Source of the DNA: Cyanobium sp. CACIAM 14
Lineage (GTDB): Bacteria > Cyanobacteriota > Cyanobacteriia > PCC-6307 > Cyanobiaceae
Assembly (NCBI GenBank): GCA_000708525.1
Contig: JMRP01000010.1
Location: 1 to 64,000, forward strand
DNA length: 64,000 nt
Direction of reading: 5' to 3'
Both the position numbers and the translations under genes were made by a program. Shown here piece by piece: positions 24,413 to 31,804 of this stretch (positions within the stretch are counted from its first letter, which is position 1; the number at the start of each line of letters is the position of its first letter). The notes under the pieces were generated by a model. It worked only from the letters and a program-made list of their open reading frames with translations, made no database searches and was not told where the DNA came from.

Positions 24413-25741
24413 ATGCCAACCCCCTCCGCCAACACCCAGGCCGTACTGCTGCTCACCTCTCCGCTGCTGCAGGAGGGGGGAAGGGCTGCCAGCAAGGAGC
24501 CCGTGCTCTCGGCAGCGGAGTACGCCCAGTTGGCGGCCGCTCTGCAGCAGGAGCAGTGTCAGCCGGCCGACCTGATCAACGGGACAAGAGACACCCTGCT
24601 CACCACTCTGTCGGCATCCTTCGCCGTCGATCGGCTCAACCGTCTGCTCTCCCGCGGCTTTCAGCTCAGCCAGGCGGTGGAGCACTGGGCCAACCGCTCG
24701 ATCAGCGTGATCGGCCGCGCGGATCCCGCCTACCCCCGGCGGTTCAAGCAGCGACTCAAGCGCTCCGCCCCGCCCCTGCTGTATGTCTGCGGCAACCTGG
24801 AGCTCCTGAACGCTCCCGACCTGGCCGTGGTGGGCTCCCGGAGCACTCCGGAAGCGCTGCTCCGGCAGGCGGAGGGGGTGGGCGCTCTTGCGGCTGCAGC
24901 CGGGGTGGTGATCGCCTCCGGCGCCGCCAGGGGCGTCGATGAAACCGCGATGGTGGGCAGCCTCGCCGCCGGGGGCTGCGCCATTGGCGTGGTGGCCGAC
25001 AGCCTCGAGACCATGAGTGCCCGGCCCATCTGGCGCCAGGCGCTGCTGGACGGCCGTCTGCTGCTGCTCTCCAGCGATGCGCCCAGCGCCCGCTTCCAGG
25101 TGTGGCGCGCCATGGGCCGCAACAAACTGATCTACGCCCTGGCCGATGCCGCCCTGGTGGTGAGCTCCGCCAAGGGGGAGGGCGGCACCTGGGCCGGCGC
25201 CACCGAACAGCTGCAGAACCTCCGCTTCTGCCCTGTCCATGTGCTCAGCGATCCCCGCGGCGGCCCGGGCCTGGCGGCCCTGGCGGATCTCGGCGCCCGC
25301 CCGTGGCCCGCACCCGCCTCAGCCGAGGCCCTGCAGGCTCTGCTGCGCAGCACCGAACAGGTCCCTGCTTCCGCCGTCATCGCTCCTGAGCAGGTTCAGC
25401 AGCGCTGCTTGCTCGAGGGTGTCTCTCCGGAGACAGCGCAAGCCAGCAGCGAGCCCAGCAACGCGAGAAGCAACCCGCTCATCAACGAACCGGTGCCGGG
25501 TTCTCCGCCGAAGCCGGCAGGGGAGCAGCAGACCCAGGCGCCGGCGGCCGCCTTGGCTGCTTTCGTCGACGAGCTGGTGCTCGGCTGTCTGCACGAGCCG
25601 CTCAGCATCGATGCGCTGGCCGAACTCCTCGATGTCTCCAGGACCGAGGTGAGGCGCTGGTGTCAGCGGCTGGTGGAGCAGGACAGAGCCCACAAGCTCT
25701 CCAAGCCGGTGCGCTACGTGCGCCTGCAGCCACCCGGTTGA
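24413..25741 (+). CDS. DprA/Smf-like protein with C-terminal winged helix
   Basis: This protein of about 442 residues has the DprA Rossmann core: YPRRFKQRL, LYVCGNLELL, VVGSRSTPE, VIASGAARGVDETA, FQVWRAMGRNKLIYALADAALVV and GEGGTWAGATE. DprA loads RecA onto single-stranded DNA in natural transformation. Here a long linker leads to an extra C-terminal winged helix (SIDALAELLDVSRTEVRRWCQRL), and the usual DprA N-terminus is replaced by a different segment. The linkage with a RecQ-PRTase gene and a HEPN-like gene suggests a specialised defence version rather than the housekeeping DprA. TTG at 24401 is a possible alternative start. Confidence 0.82.
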   Translation: MPTPSANTQAVLLLTSPLLQEGGRAASKEPVLSAAEYAQLAAALQQEQCQPADLINGTRDTLLTTLSASFAVDRLNRLLSRGFQLSQAVEHWANRSISVIGRADPAYPRRFKQRLKRSAPPLLYVCGNLELLNAPDLAVVGSRSTPEALLRQAEGVGALAAAAGVVIASGAARGVDETAMVGSLAAGGCAIGVVADSLETMSARPIWRQALLDGRLLLLSSDAPSARFQVWRAMGRNKLIYALADAALVVSSAKGEGGTWAGATEQLQNLRFCPVHVLSDPRGGPGLAALADLGARPWPAPASAEALQALLRSTEQVPASAVIAPEQVQQRCLLEGVSPETAQASSEPSNARSNPLINEPVPGSPPKPAGEQQTQAPAAALAAFVDELVLGCLHEPLSIDALAELLDVSRTEVRRWCQRLVEQDRAHKLSKPVRYVRLQPPG

Positions 25742-25753
25742 AGCAGCGGCTCC

Positions 25754-26350
25754 ATGTCTCCGCTTGCGCCTGACGCCGCCGCCGCCAACGCGGCCCGCAC
25801 CATAGCCCTGCAGATGCTGGAAGAGCGAGGCCGCGGCGCGGTGCTGGTGGGCGTGGCCCGGGTGGATGCCGCCCTGGAGCATCTCCTGCAGGCGCTGATG
25901 GCGCCAGGACCCTCCAAGGCGGATGGTCTGTTTCTGCCGGATCGGCCCCTGGGGTCCCTCTGGGCCAAGGTGGCCCTGGCCCGCCGGCTGGGGCTGATCG
26001 ACGCGCCGGTGGAGCGGGCCCTCTCCGTGCTGCGCAAGCTGCGCAATGCCTTCGCCCACTCGGCCGAATCGGCCTCCTTCAACGACCCCGTCCACAGCGC
26101 CCGCCTGGCAGAGATTTATGCAGCGGCCCGCGCCAATCCCCTCTGGGCTCCGCTGGAGGCCGCGTTGGCGGCCCAGCCACCCTCCGCCCGCGGCCCACTG
26201 GAGCCCGCCCTGCGCGAGTACATCCTGCTGATCACGATCCTGGTGGCCTTCCTCGAGGCCACCGCCCAGCAGCTCCGGCCCTATCGGCCGCCGGTGGTGA
26301 TGGGCTTTGCCGGCATCCGCAGGGTCGTCAGCACCCCTGCCGATTCCTGA
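25754..26350 (+). CDS. MtlR/HEPN-like protein
   Basis: This 198-residue all-helical protein contains WAKVALARRLGLIDAPVERALSVLRKLRNAFAHSAE. The R97-x4-H102 motif and the lead-in sequence match the mannitol-repressor (MtlR) family, which shares the HEPN-type fold. HEPN proteins with this motif are often RNases that act as toxins or defence effectors. No mannitol genes are nearby. It begins 12 bases after the DprA-like gene on the same strand, so it is probably the third gene of a recQ-PRTase / dprA-like / HEPN operon. Catalytic activity is inferred. Confidence 0.65.
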   Translation: MSPLAPDAAAANAARTIALQMLEERGRGAVLVGVARVDAALEHLLQALMAPGPSKADGLFLPDRPLGSLWAKVALARRLGLIDAPVERALSVLRKLRNAFAHSAESASFNDPVHSARLAEIYAAARANPLWAPLEAALAAQPPSARGPLEPALREYILLITILVAFLEATAQQLRPYRPPVVMGFAGIRRVVSTPADS

Positions 26351-26390
26351 CAGCCTCCACGGTCGCTGAGAGCGAGGTCCCGGCGATCGG

Positions 26391-26816
26391 GTGCACCTGC
26401 ACCTGGAGCACCCGCTGGTGATGCGGCTGCTCGATCGCTTCCTGATGCGCGGCTTCCACAGCGATGCCCTCAGCCGCGCCGTCGTGCTGGCCCGGCTGTC
26501 GCTCCATGGCCATGGCGCGACGCGGCTGCACCATGAGGTGCTGGCGATGGTGACCGAATGGGATCCGGCAGATCCAAACCGCCGCCTGCGCAAGCTCAGC
26601 GTGGAGAAGAGCGATCGGGCGATCAAGGAGCTGCAGGCCTCCCTGCAGCAGCATCTGGCGGCGGATGTGAGCCAGCTGCGCGAGGCCCTCGATCGGGTCG
26701 TGGAGGAGCGCCTGCAGACCATCGACAGCGACCTGGAGCGCGAACCCGAGCGCATCCGCCGCACCTTCGCGCTGCAGACCCACGGGGTGGGCCCAGCGGG
26801 TGCGATGGATCCGTGA
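26391..26816 (+). pseudogene. SNF2 helicase C-terminal fragment (DISARM DrmD-like)
   Basis: This 141-residue frame reads LHLEHPLVMRLLDRFLMRGF, ARLSLHGHGATRLHHEVL and then a helical tail rich in Glu and Arg. These blocks resemble the C-terminal part of the DISARM helicase DrmD and related SNF2 proteins, with a small internal deletion between SRAVVL and ARLSL. The whole ATPase portion is missing. It appears to be the end of a former large helicase gene, and the assignment is from memory of the family. It ends 73 bases before a TA array. Confidence 0.5.
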
Positions 26817-26889
26817 CCCCAGTACTGACTTCGGTACCACTCCATGTCAATAGTTCGTAGGATTGCCCCACTGACCGCCGTGCTGATCC

Positions 26890-27177
26890 ATGGCCGACCA
26901 GCCCCTGAACGTGCTCCGTTCGGCCGAGCTCAAGCGCCGCGGCATCGCGGCGGTGGAGGAGGCCTTGCGTGCTGGCCCGGTGCATCTGCTGAAGCGCAAC
27001 ACCCCGGCGGCCGTGGTGCTCAGCGAGGCCGACTACAACCGCCTGCGGCGATTGGCCGATCGACCTGCCGCTGCGGGGCCGAGCTGTCTGGACTGGTTGC
27101 TGGCCCTGCCCCCCGCGGCGACAGCCCGAAACAAGGAGGACATCGACGCCGAGCTGCGGAAGGAACGCGACTGGTGA
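26890..27177 (+). CDS. Phd/YefM-type antitoxin (VapB-like)
   Basis: This 95-residue protein has LRSAELKRRGIAAVEEALRAGPVHLLKRNTPAAVVLSEADYNRLRRL, a Phd/YefM-type N-terminus in which the β-strand KRNTPAAVVLSEADY follows the helix. The tail NKEDIDAELRKERDW is the toxin-binding region. The stop codon overlaps the GTG start of the VapC toxin gene. Apparently intact. Confidence 0.82.
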   Translation: MADQPLNVLRSAELKRRGIAAVEEALRAGPVHLLKRNTPAAVVLSEADYNRLRRLADRPAAAGPSCLDWLLALPPAATARNKEDIDAELRKERDW

Positions 27178-27614
27178 TCGCCTTTCTCGACGCCACCGCC
27201 GTGATCTACGCCGTGGAAGGAACAGCCGTGTGGGCCGAGGCTCTCAAGCAACAGCTGCGGCAGCTGGCCATTTCGGATGAATCCTCGGCAGGCGGCCTGC
27301 AGCTGGCCATCAGCCGCCTGAGCTGGCTGGAGTGCCGCGTGGGGCCACTGCGCAGGCAGGATGCAGCTGCCCTGGCCCGTTTCGACGCCTTCTTCCTGCA
27401 CCCGGATCTGGAGTGGGTGGAGCTCAGCCCGGCAGTTGTGGAGAGGGCCACGCTGCTGCGGGCCCGGCACAATCTGCGGACACCCGATGCCCTGCAGGCC
27501 GCCAGTTGCCTTCAGCTTGGCGCCGACACCGTGATGGTGACCGGCGATGCCGGGTTCCAGAGGGTGCCGGCACTCCGTCTGGCGCTCGTGAACGGAGATG
27601 AGGGAGGTGAGTGA
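27174..27614 (+). CDS. VapC-type PIN-domain toxin
   Basis: This 146-residue PIN protein starts VIAFLDATAVIYAVEG at a GTG inside the antitoxin stop codon. Acidic catalytic positions are present: the Asp in FLDATA, Glu in SRLSWLECRV, Asp in TPDALQAASCLQLGAD and Asp in VTGDAGF. Family members cleave RNA. Its last 17 bases overlap the MNT-HEPN gene, giving a tightly packed row of three TA genes. Confidence 0.85.
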   Translation: MIAFLDATAVIYAVEGTAVWAEALKQQLRQLAISDESSAGGLQLAISRLSWLECRVGPLRRQDAAALARFDAFFLHPDLEWVELSPAVVERATLLRARHNLRTPDALQAASCLQLGADTVMVTGDAGFQRVPALRLALVNGDEGGE

Positions 27615-28395
27615 TCCCGCTCCCCTGGTCACCCGAGCGGCTCTGGAGTCGTTCACCCAACGGCTGGTGGAGCACTTCGCTCCGGAGCAGGTGATCCTGT
27701 TCGGCTCCCAGGCGCGAGGCAACGCCCGCTGGGATTCCGATGCCGACATCCTCGTGGTGATGCCGTTCGAGGGGCCTTCGCGAGACACAGTTCAGGCGAT
27801 GCTGGATGCCTGCAAACCGGAGTTTCCGCTGGATCTGCATCTGCGGCGGCCGCAGGAGATCGCCCCGCGCTATCGGTGGGGGGACCCTTATATCCGTGAG
27901 GCGCTGGATCATGGCGAGATGCTGCACGGCGAAGCTGCTGCCATCCCGCTGGCGGTTCCAACCATTCCGGTTCGCAATCCGGTGGTGGAGGAGTGGATCG
28001 AGCACGCCGAACGCCACTGGCGGATGGCAACGCTTCTGCCTGATCTGCCACCTGGGTATCTGAGCGGACTGTTCCAGGTGCAGCGATGTCTGGAGACCTA
28101 TCTGCGCGCTGCGTTGATCGCCCTGGGGATCCCATCGCGCAAGGACCGTGATCTGCTCAGTTTGAGCCAGCGCCTGGGAACGGCGATCCCCGGCTGGAAC
28201 CCCGATGCCGACACCTTGAACATCCTCACCCAGGCCGCCCAGGCCTATCTCGATCCCGGCGAGGGCCACCCCGACCTCAGCCAGGATGGCGCCTGGGCCA
28301 TCGCCCAGGCCGGCCCCCTGCGCGATGGTCTAAGTCATTGGTTCGACAGCCTGGAGGTGGAACCTCTGGAAGCCGTGTCTCAGGAGGTGGCCTGA
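27598..28395 (+). CDS. MNT-HEPN fused nucleotidyltransferase/HEPN protein
   Basis: This 265-residue protein has an N-terminal minimal nucleotidyltransferase (VILFGSQARGNARWDSDADILVV, residues 33-53, with Asp48 and Asp50 as metal ligands) followed by a HEPN-like helical domain (VEEWIEHAERHWRMA, CLETYLRAALIALGIPSRKDRDLLSLSQRLG). Separately encoded MntA and HepT proteins form a TA pair in which MNT adds AMP to HEPN to silence it. Here the two are fused. The HEPN RxxxxH motif is weak, since the expected H position in KDRDLL is Asp, so the RNase may be inactive. Alternative start at GTG 27607. Confidence 0.75.
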   Translation: MREVSDPAPLVTRAALESFTQRLVEHFAPEQVILFGSQARGNARWDSDADILVVMPFEGPSRDTVQAMLDACKPEFPLDLHLRRPQEIAPRYRWGDPYIREALDHGEMLHGEAAAIPLAVPTIPVRNPVVEEWIEHAERHWRMATLLPDLPPGYLSGLFQVQRCLETYLRAALIALGIPSRKDRDLLSLSQRLGTAIPGWNPDADTLNILTQAAQAYLDPGEGHPDLSQDGAWAIAQAGPLRDGLSHWFDSLEVEPLEAVSQEVA

Positions 28396-28444
28396 TGCAA
28401 AGACTGCGCCAGCTGACCGTCATCCACCAGCCGAATGATCACGA

Positions 28445-28645
28445 TCAAGGCCGCCCCTCACGCATGAACGCGTCAATCTCATCGGGATCAAAGATGTGCG
28501 GCCCAAGGCTCGCCCTCAACGCTCTGATTCCGGCCAGCTCCTCCTCAACGGAGGGAACCACCGCCTCCAGGCCCGCCTCCAGGCAGGCGATGGCCTCCTC
28601 GTCAAGGCTGCGACGATGCCTCTTGGCCGCACCATGGAATGGCAT
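28445..28645 (-). pseudogene. FitA-type antitoxin remnant
   Basis: The minus-strand frame reads AKRHRRSLDEEAIACLEAGLEAVVPSVEEELAGIRALRASLG and ends FDPDEIDAFMREGRP, the second half of a FitA-like antitoxin. The N-terminal strand (normally T-L-R-N-V-P-D) is missing and replaced by unrelated sequence, and no PIN-domain partner follows. Without the strand it cannot bind DNA. It is a broken piece of a VapBC/FitAB locus. Confidence 0.7.
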
Positions 28646-28678
28646 GGCTTGTCTCGGCCCATTGGAGCTGACGTGCTG

Positions 28679-28955
28679 ATGGCTGACTGCACCACCCCCG
28701 TGCCGGTCTACGCCCGCATTGTCACCCGTGAGGGCATTGAGGTATTCACGCAGCGATTGGTTGACAAGTTGTCTCCTGAAAAGGTGATCCTGTTTGGCTC
28801 CCAGGCGCGAGGAGATGCCCGCCTGGATTCCGATGCCGACATCCTGTTGGTGATGCCTTATGAAGGGCGTGCCTTTGCCAAGGGTCGTGATACCAGCAGG
28901 GCCTGCAAGCCTGGTTTTCGGGTTGATCTATTGCTCTGGCAGCGCCAGTCCTATG
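28679..28955 (+). pseudogene. MNT nucleotidyltransferase remnant
   Basis: The frame reads VTREGIEVFTQRLVDKLSPEKVILFGSQARGDARLDSDADILLVMPYEG and then CKPGFRVDLLLWQRQ, a paralogue of the MNT half of the 27598-28395 gene. At about 28945 it departs from the family and runs into the reverse complement of a VapC gene. The HEPN half is absent. This is a truncated duplicate, probably from recombination between repeated TA modules. Confidence 0.75.
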
Positions 28956-29343
28956 AACCCGGTTTCAGCGCCAGCTCAGGAAACAGTTGCAGCAGCTTGC
29001 GATCAAAGGTCAGCAGCGGGCAGGCCAGCTGTTGGGCGAGCACCACGAATTCAGCGTCGTAGCTGGAGCAGCCGACCTGATGGGCCAGCCGCAGCGCCGC
29101 GGTGCTGTCGACAGCCATCGTTCGTGGCAGGAACTTCTGCTCAGCCACAGCCAGATGGTTCAGGGCCGTTGACAGATCGAGCCGGCCAACCCGTAGGAAT
29201 TTCAGAAGCACATGGCGAAACTCAGATACCCACAGGCTGGGCAGACGCCAATCGTCGTCGGTGTCTCGGCAAGCCAGAACGACCTGACAGAAAGGGCTTG
29301 GCAAAAAGAGCTCGATCAGCACATTGGTATCGGCGACCAGCAT
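28951..29343 (-). CDS. VapC-type PIN-domain toxin
   Basis: This 130-residue PIN protein starts LVADTNVLIELFLPSPF. Catalytic acids are present: Asp5 in ADTNVL, Glu in VSEFRHVLLKFLR, Asp in SSYDAEFVVLAQQL and Asp in LLTFDRKLL. Its ATG overlaps the antitoxin stop by one base. It appears complete and functional. The 3' end abuts the MNT remnant. Confidence 0.86.
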   Translation of the reverse strand: MLVADTNVLIELFLPSPFCQVVLACRDTDDDWRLPSLWVSEFRHVLLKFLRVGRLDLSTALNHLAVAEQKFLPRTMAVDSTAALRLAHQVGCSSYDAEFVVLAQQLACPLLTFDRKLLQLFPELALKPGS

Positions 29344-29774
29344 CAGGATTCCTGGTTGATTCGGAACCCAAAGAGATCCAATTCCGGCGGATGGCTCTCT
29401 CTTTCGATCGCCGCGATGATTTCTTGGCTCGTCAGCGGCGGCCCCTTGAACTGGCTTCGAAGGCGCGCGAAAAGCTCGCGCTCGGGCGCCTTCTCCTCCT
29501 CCGTCATCGGCAGCGGCGGCACCTGCCGAATGTCCCTGCCCTCAGCGGCAGCCTTGGCCCGCAGCCCGGCGCGGATCTCCTCCATGCGCCGCAATGTGGG
29601 TTCGATGTCTACAGGCTCGGCAGCAGACTGAGCCGTTGCCCCGCTGGCCGCCGCATCCGCCATCTCCAGGGCGGCGATGGTTTCGTTGTTGAGGCTGCGC
29701 CGGTGCCGTTTGGCGCGGGCCTTGAGACGCGCCACCAGATCGTCGGGCACGTTGCGCAGGGTGAGCGTGGCCAT
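29343..29774 (-). CDS. FitA-type ribbon-helix-helix antitoxin, long form
   Basis: This 143-residue protein begins ATLTLRNVPDDLVARLKARAKRHRRSLNNETIAALE, a FitA-like ribbon-helix-helix. A long charged helical region follows (EPTLRRMEEIRAGLRAKAAAEGRD) with a tail ending FGFRINQES. Typical FitA antitoxins are about 80 residues, so this one carries an extension of about 60. It is coupled to the VapC gene by a one-base overlap. Confidence 0.84.
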   Translation of the reverse strand: MATLTLRNVPDDLVARLKARAKRHRRSLNNETIAALEMADAAASGATAQSAAEPVDIEPTLRRMEEIRAGLRAKAAAEGRDIRQVPPLPMTEEEKAPERELFARLRSQFKGPPLTSQEIIAAIERESHPPELDLFGFRINQES

Positions 29775-29861
29775 CGATGCCGGCCTCCGGGTGCGTTGAA
29801 ATCATCCTGACGGCATTCTGACAGCGCTTCGCCACCACAGAGCCCTTTCCGTCCCCACCCC

Positions 29862-29960
29862 ATGGCCCGCACCACCACCCTCAGCTTTCAGGCCATCAAG
29901 CTCATGGGCGGGCTCTTGACGGGTTCCCTGTCGGAGCAGGTGGCCCGCCTGCAGCCCTGC
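29862..29960 (+). pseudogene. Methyltransferase N-terminal remnant (DISARM-like)
   Basis: The short stretch ARTTTLSFQAIKLMGGLLTGSLSEQVARLQ resembles the first 30 residues of large N6-adenine DNA methyltransferases that begin F-x-x-I-x-x-E-G-G-L-L-P-x-x-L, as in DISARM and related loci. After about 29960 similarity ends and the frame becomes low-complexity. In DISARM a methyltransferase gene of this type follows drmD; here the TA array stands between the two pieces. The identity is tentative because so little is left. Confidence 0.35.
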
Positions 29961-30318
29961 AGCGGCTGGCAACACGGCGACGCACATTTCCCGATCACCC
30001 TTCGGGCGTATGAGGGCGCCGTTCCCCTGATCGTGCGGGGCATCGCGGCCGATCAGCTCGACAAGGGCAACAGCCAGTCTGGCCAGAGGGCCGACGCCGC
30101 TCTCCGCAAAGCTGCATGCGGGAATGCCTCGATGCCGACGACAACGCCTACTGGAAATGCGCTGATGGCCAGACGATTCAAATCAGCCCAGCACATCCAC
30201 GGGGTAGTCGCGTACGAAGGTGGGGTTCCCCCGATTTCGTGGAAACCGCTCAGGAGTTCACAGGGGCTGTGTGCAGGCGCAGCGGATCCGCGGGCGAGAG
30301 CCGAGTGCCGAAATGGGT
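29961..30318. other. Degraded intergenic stretch
   Basis: No intact gene is seen. On the minus strand, 30190-30260 can be read as RNRGNPTFVRDYPVDVLG before a stop, which has protein-like character and could be the C-terminus of a lost gene, but I cannot name the family. It lies between the methyltransferase remnant and a TacAT remnant, so it is probably deletion debris. Confidence 0.3.
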
Positions 30319-30459
30319 TTAGAAGCTCTGCGCCCGTTCATCCCTGGCATGCCCCGCCAGGGCGAAGCGGATCAGGGAACGGCCCAGGGCTTCGTCGCCG
30401 TATCCAAAGGCCTCTACGGCATAGCTGGCGTGGTGCGGCTCGATCCGGTAGCGGCTCAC
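30319..30459 (-). pseudogene. TacT-type GNAT toxin N-terminal remnant
   Basis: From a GTG at 30459 that overlaps the antitoxin stop, the frame reads SRYRIEPHHASYAVEAFGYGDEALGRSL and stops after 46 residues. TacT-like toxins start R-x-R-I-E-P-L-x-x-x-H-x-x-x-x-F-x-C-G-E-x-x-L-x-x-Y-L. The Cys is already changed to Tyr, and the acetyl-CoA domain is missing. It is dead. Confidence 0.7.
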
Positions 30460-30683
30460 CCGGCAGCAGCGGCGGGCGGTTGTTCCAGCACGCTCGGCTC
30501 CTGCAGCAACCGCACCATTCGGGGATGCTCCTGAGGCGGGGCATCCAGGGCTGCCCCGAACGCCTCCCACTGCTCGGAATCCAGCTGGAAACTCTGCCGG
30601 TCTGGCAGGGTTTCAGCCGCCCTGGCCAGGGCGTTCTCCAGCACGAAATCGGTCATGCTGCGGTGCGCCGCATCGCCGCACAT
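30456..30683 (-). pseudogene. TacA-type (DUF1778) antitoxin, N-terminally truncated
   Basis: The frame contains SMTDFVLENALARAAETLPDRQSFQLDSEQWEAFGAALDAPP and HPRMVRLLQEPSVLEQ, the C-terminal two-thirds of a DUF1778 antitoxin. The ribbon-helix-helix strand (R-x-x-x-E-x-R-x-x-I-x-x-A-A) is missing and the first residues are unrelated. The toxin-binding half survives, but operator binding is lost. With the truncated toxin it forms a decayed TacAT locus. Confidence 0.75.
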
Positions 30684-30757
30684 CCTCCTCCCCCCTGGCC
30701 CTGCCTGCCAGACAACGTCATGACGGATGGAGCCGGTCTGTACGGATAAACCAGGTC

Positions 30758-31021
30758 ATGAACCAGGTTGCCAAAGCCATGGACGTCAGAATCGGCGCCT
30801 TCGAGGCCAAGGCCCAGCTGTCGCGTCTTCTGAGAGCCGTGGAACAGGGCGAGCGCTTCACGATTACCGTGCGGGGAAAACCCGTCGCCGATCTGGTTCC
30901 CCACCGCTCCGCCTCGCGCCAGGGCGTTCCAGCTGCCATCGCGGCCCTGCAGGCCTTCCCCCGGATCCGTGGCGTCAGCGATGCCGACGTCGCCGGCTTC
31001 GTGGGCGAGGGGCGACGTTGA
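30758..31021 (+). CDS. Phd/YefM-type antitoxin
   Basis: This 87-residue protein has MDVRIGAFEAKAQLSRLLRAVEQGERFTITVRGKPVADLVPH, the Phd DNA-binding module, and a C-terminal segment GVSDADVAGFVGEGRR that normally wraps the PIN toxin. An internal ATG 21 bases later may be the true start. Its stop overlaps the start of a severely shortened VapC frame, so only the antitoxin survives. It may still repress its own promoter or cross-neutralise a related toxin. Confidence 0.82.
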   Translation: MNQVAKAMDVRIGAFEAKAQLSRLLRAVEQGERFTITVRGKPVADLVPHRSASRQGVPAAIAALQAFPRIRGVSDADVAGFVGEGRR

Positions 31022-31167
31022 GCGGATCGCCGTCGACCTTCGTGATCGATGCCTCCATGGCCCTGGCCCGTGCCCATGGGATCTCCAGTCACGACGTCAC
31101 CTATCTGGAACTGGCCCAGCGGCTGGGGGCCAGGGGAATCGGTGTCGCCCTGTTCTCGGAGTCCTGA
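31018..31167 (+). pseudogene. VapC-type toxin with large internal deletions
   Basis: This 49-residue frame from a TTG (TTGA overlap with the antitoxin) reads STFVIDASMALA, then directly RAHGISSHDVTYLELAQRLG and ARGIGVALFSES. In full-length PIN toxins about 65 residues lie between the first two blocks and another dozen between the last two. The reading frame is kept across both joins. With the middle catalytic acid gone, it cannot be an RNase, but the peptide could still bind its antitoxin. Confidence 0.7.
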
Positions 31168-31397
31168 ACGGTGCCGCGCAGGAGCGCCAGGACCCTGGCG
31201 TTCACCCTTGGCGGACTCACTCCGATGGGCACCACCTCCCTTCCCGCTGCAAACCCCGATGCAGCGCAGAGGCTTGTCCAGCTGGTCCCCACTGCTGACG
31301 ATGTCACTGCCGCTCCGCACCCCCCTGCCCAGCTCACGGGATCGATCAGGAACCATCACCGCGTTCACACTGACGAATACTCACAGGCAGTCACGCC

Positions 31398-31652
31398 ATG
31401 GATGTCCTCCCCAGCCGCGTGTTCATGGACGGCGACAGCGAGGCCGTGCGCATCCCCGCCGAATTCCGGCTCGGTACGGATCGAGTGCAGATCAGTCGCA
31501 CCCACCAGGGAGATCTCCTCATCCATCCCCGCCCCGCCCAGCGAGGCCAGGCCCTGATCGAGCTGCTGGCCGGTTTCGACGCCGAATTCCTGGCGGCGCT
31601 CGAACGGCAGCAGGCAGGCACGTTGCGGGTTCAGGAGCGTAACGCCCCCTGA
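31398..31652 (+). CDS. VapB-type AbrB-fold antitoxin
   Basis: This 84-residue protein has PSRVFMDGDSEAVRIPAEFRLGTDRVQISRTHQGDLLIHP, a swapped-hairpin AbrB fold typical of VapB/MazE, and a helix (ALIELLAGFDAEFLAALERQQ) that binds the toxin. The stop overlaps the start of a truncated VapC. It is an antitoxin without a partner. Start at ATG. Confidence 0.82.
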   Translation: MDVLPSRVFMDGDSEAVRIPAEFRLGTDRVQISRTHQGDLLIHPRPAQRGQALIELLAGFDAEFLAALERQQAGTLRVQERNAP

Positions 31653-31762
31653 ACGACGGGCTCGACACCCACATCCTCATCGACCCGATCAGGCACCGGC
31701 CGCCGAATGCCATGGGCCGGCCGGTGGCAGTGGCTTCCGTGAGCGCTGGGAGCGGCCGTTGA
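31649..31762 (+). pseudogene. VapC-type toxin N-terminal stub
   Basis: Just after the VapB frame, 31649-31762 reads GLDTHILIDPIRHRPP, the first strand and helix of a VapC PIN domain (L-D-T-N-I-L-I-x-x-I-R-x-R-P), then turns into unrelated Val/Ser-rich sequence and stops. Its normal ATG is missing. Only 16 or so toxin residues remain, so the deletion removed the catalytic domain and spared the antitoxin. Confidence 0.6.
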
Positions 31763-31804
31763 CGCGGGCCGCGCTGGCGCTTGCGGTCCTGCGCGTGTCC
31801 ACCG

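Noticed and set aside
28951-29343. Plus-strand frames in the VapC region as separate genes
   Set aside because: They are antisense to a PIN-domain gene with all catalytic acids, and lack motifs of their own.
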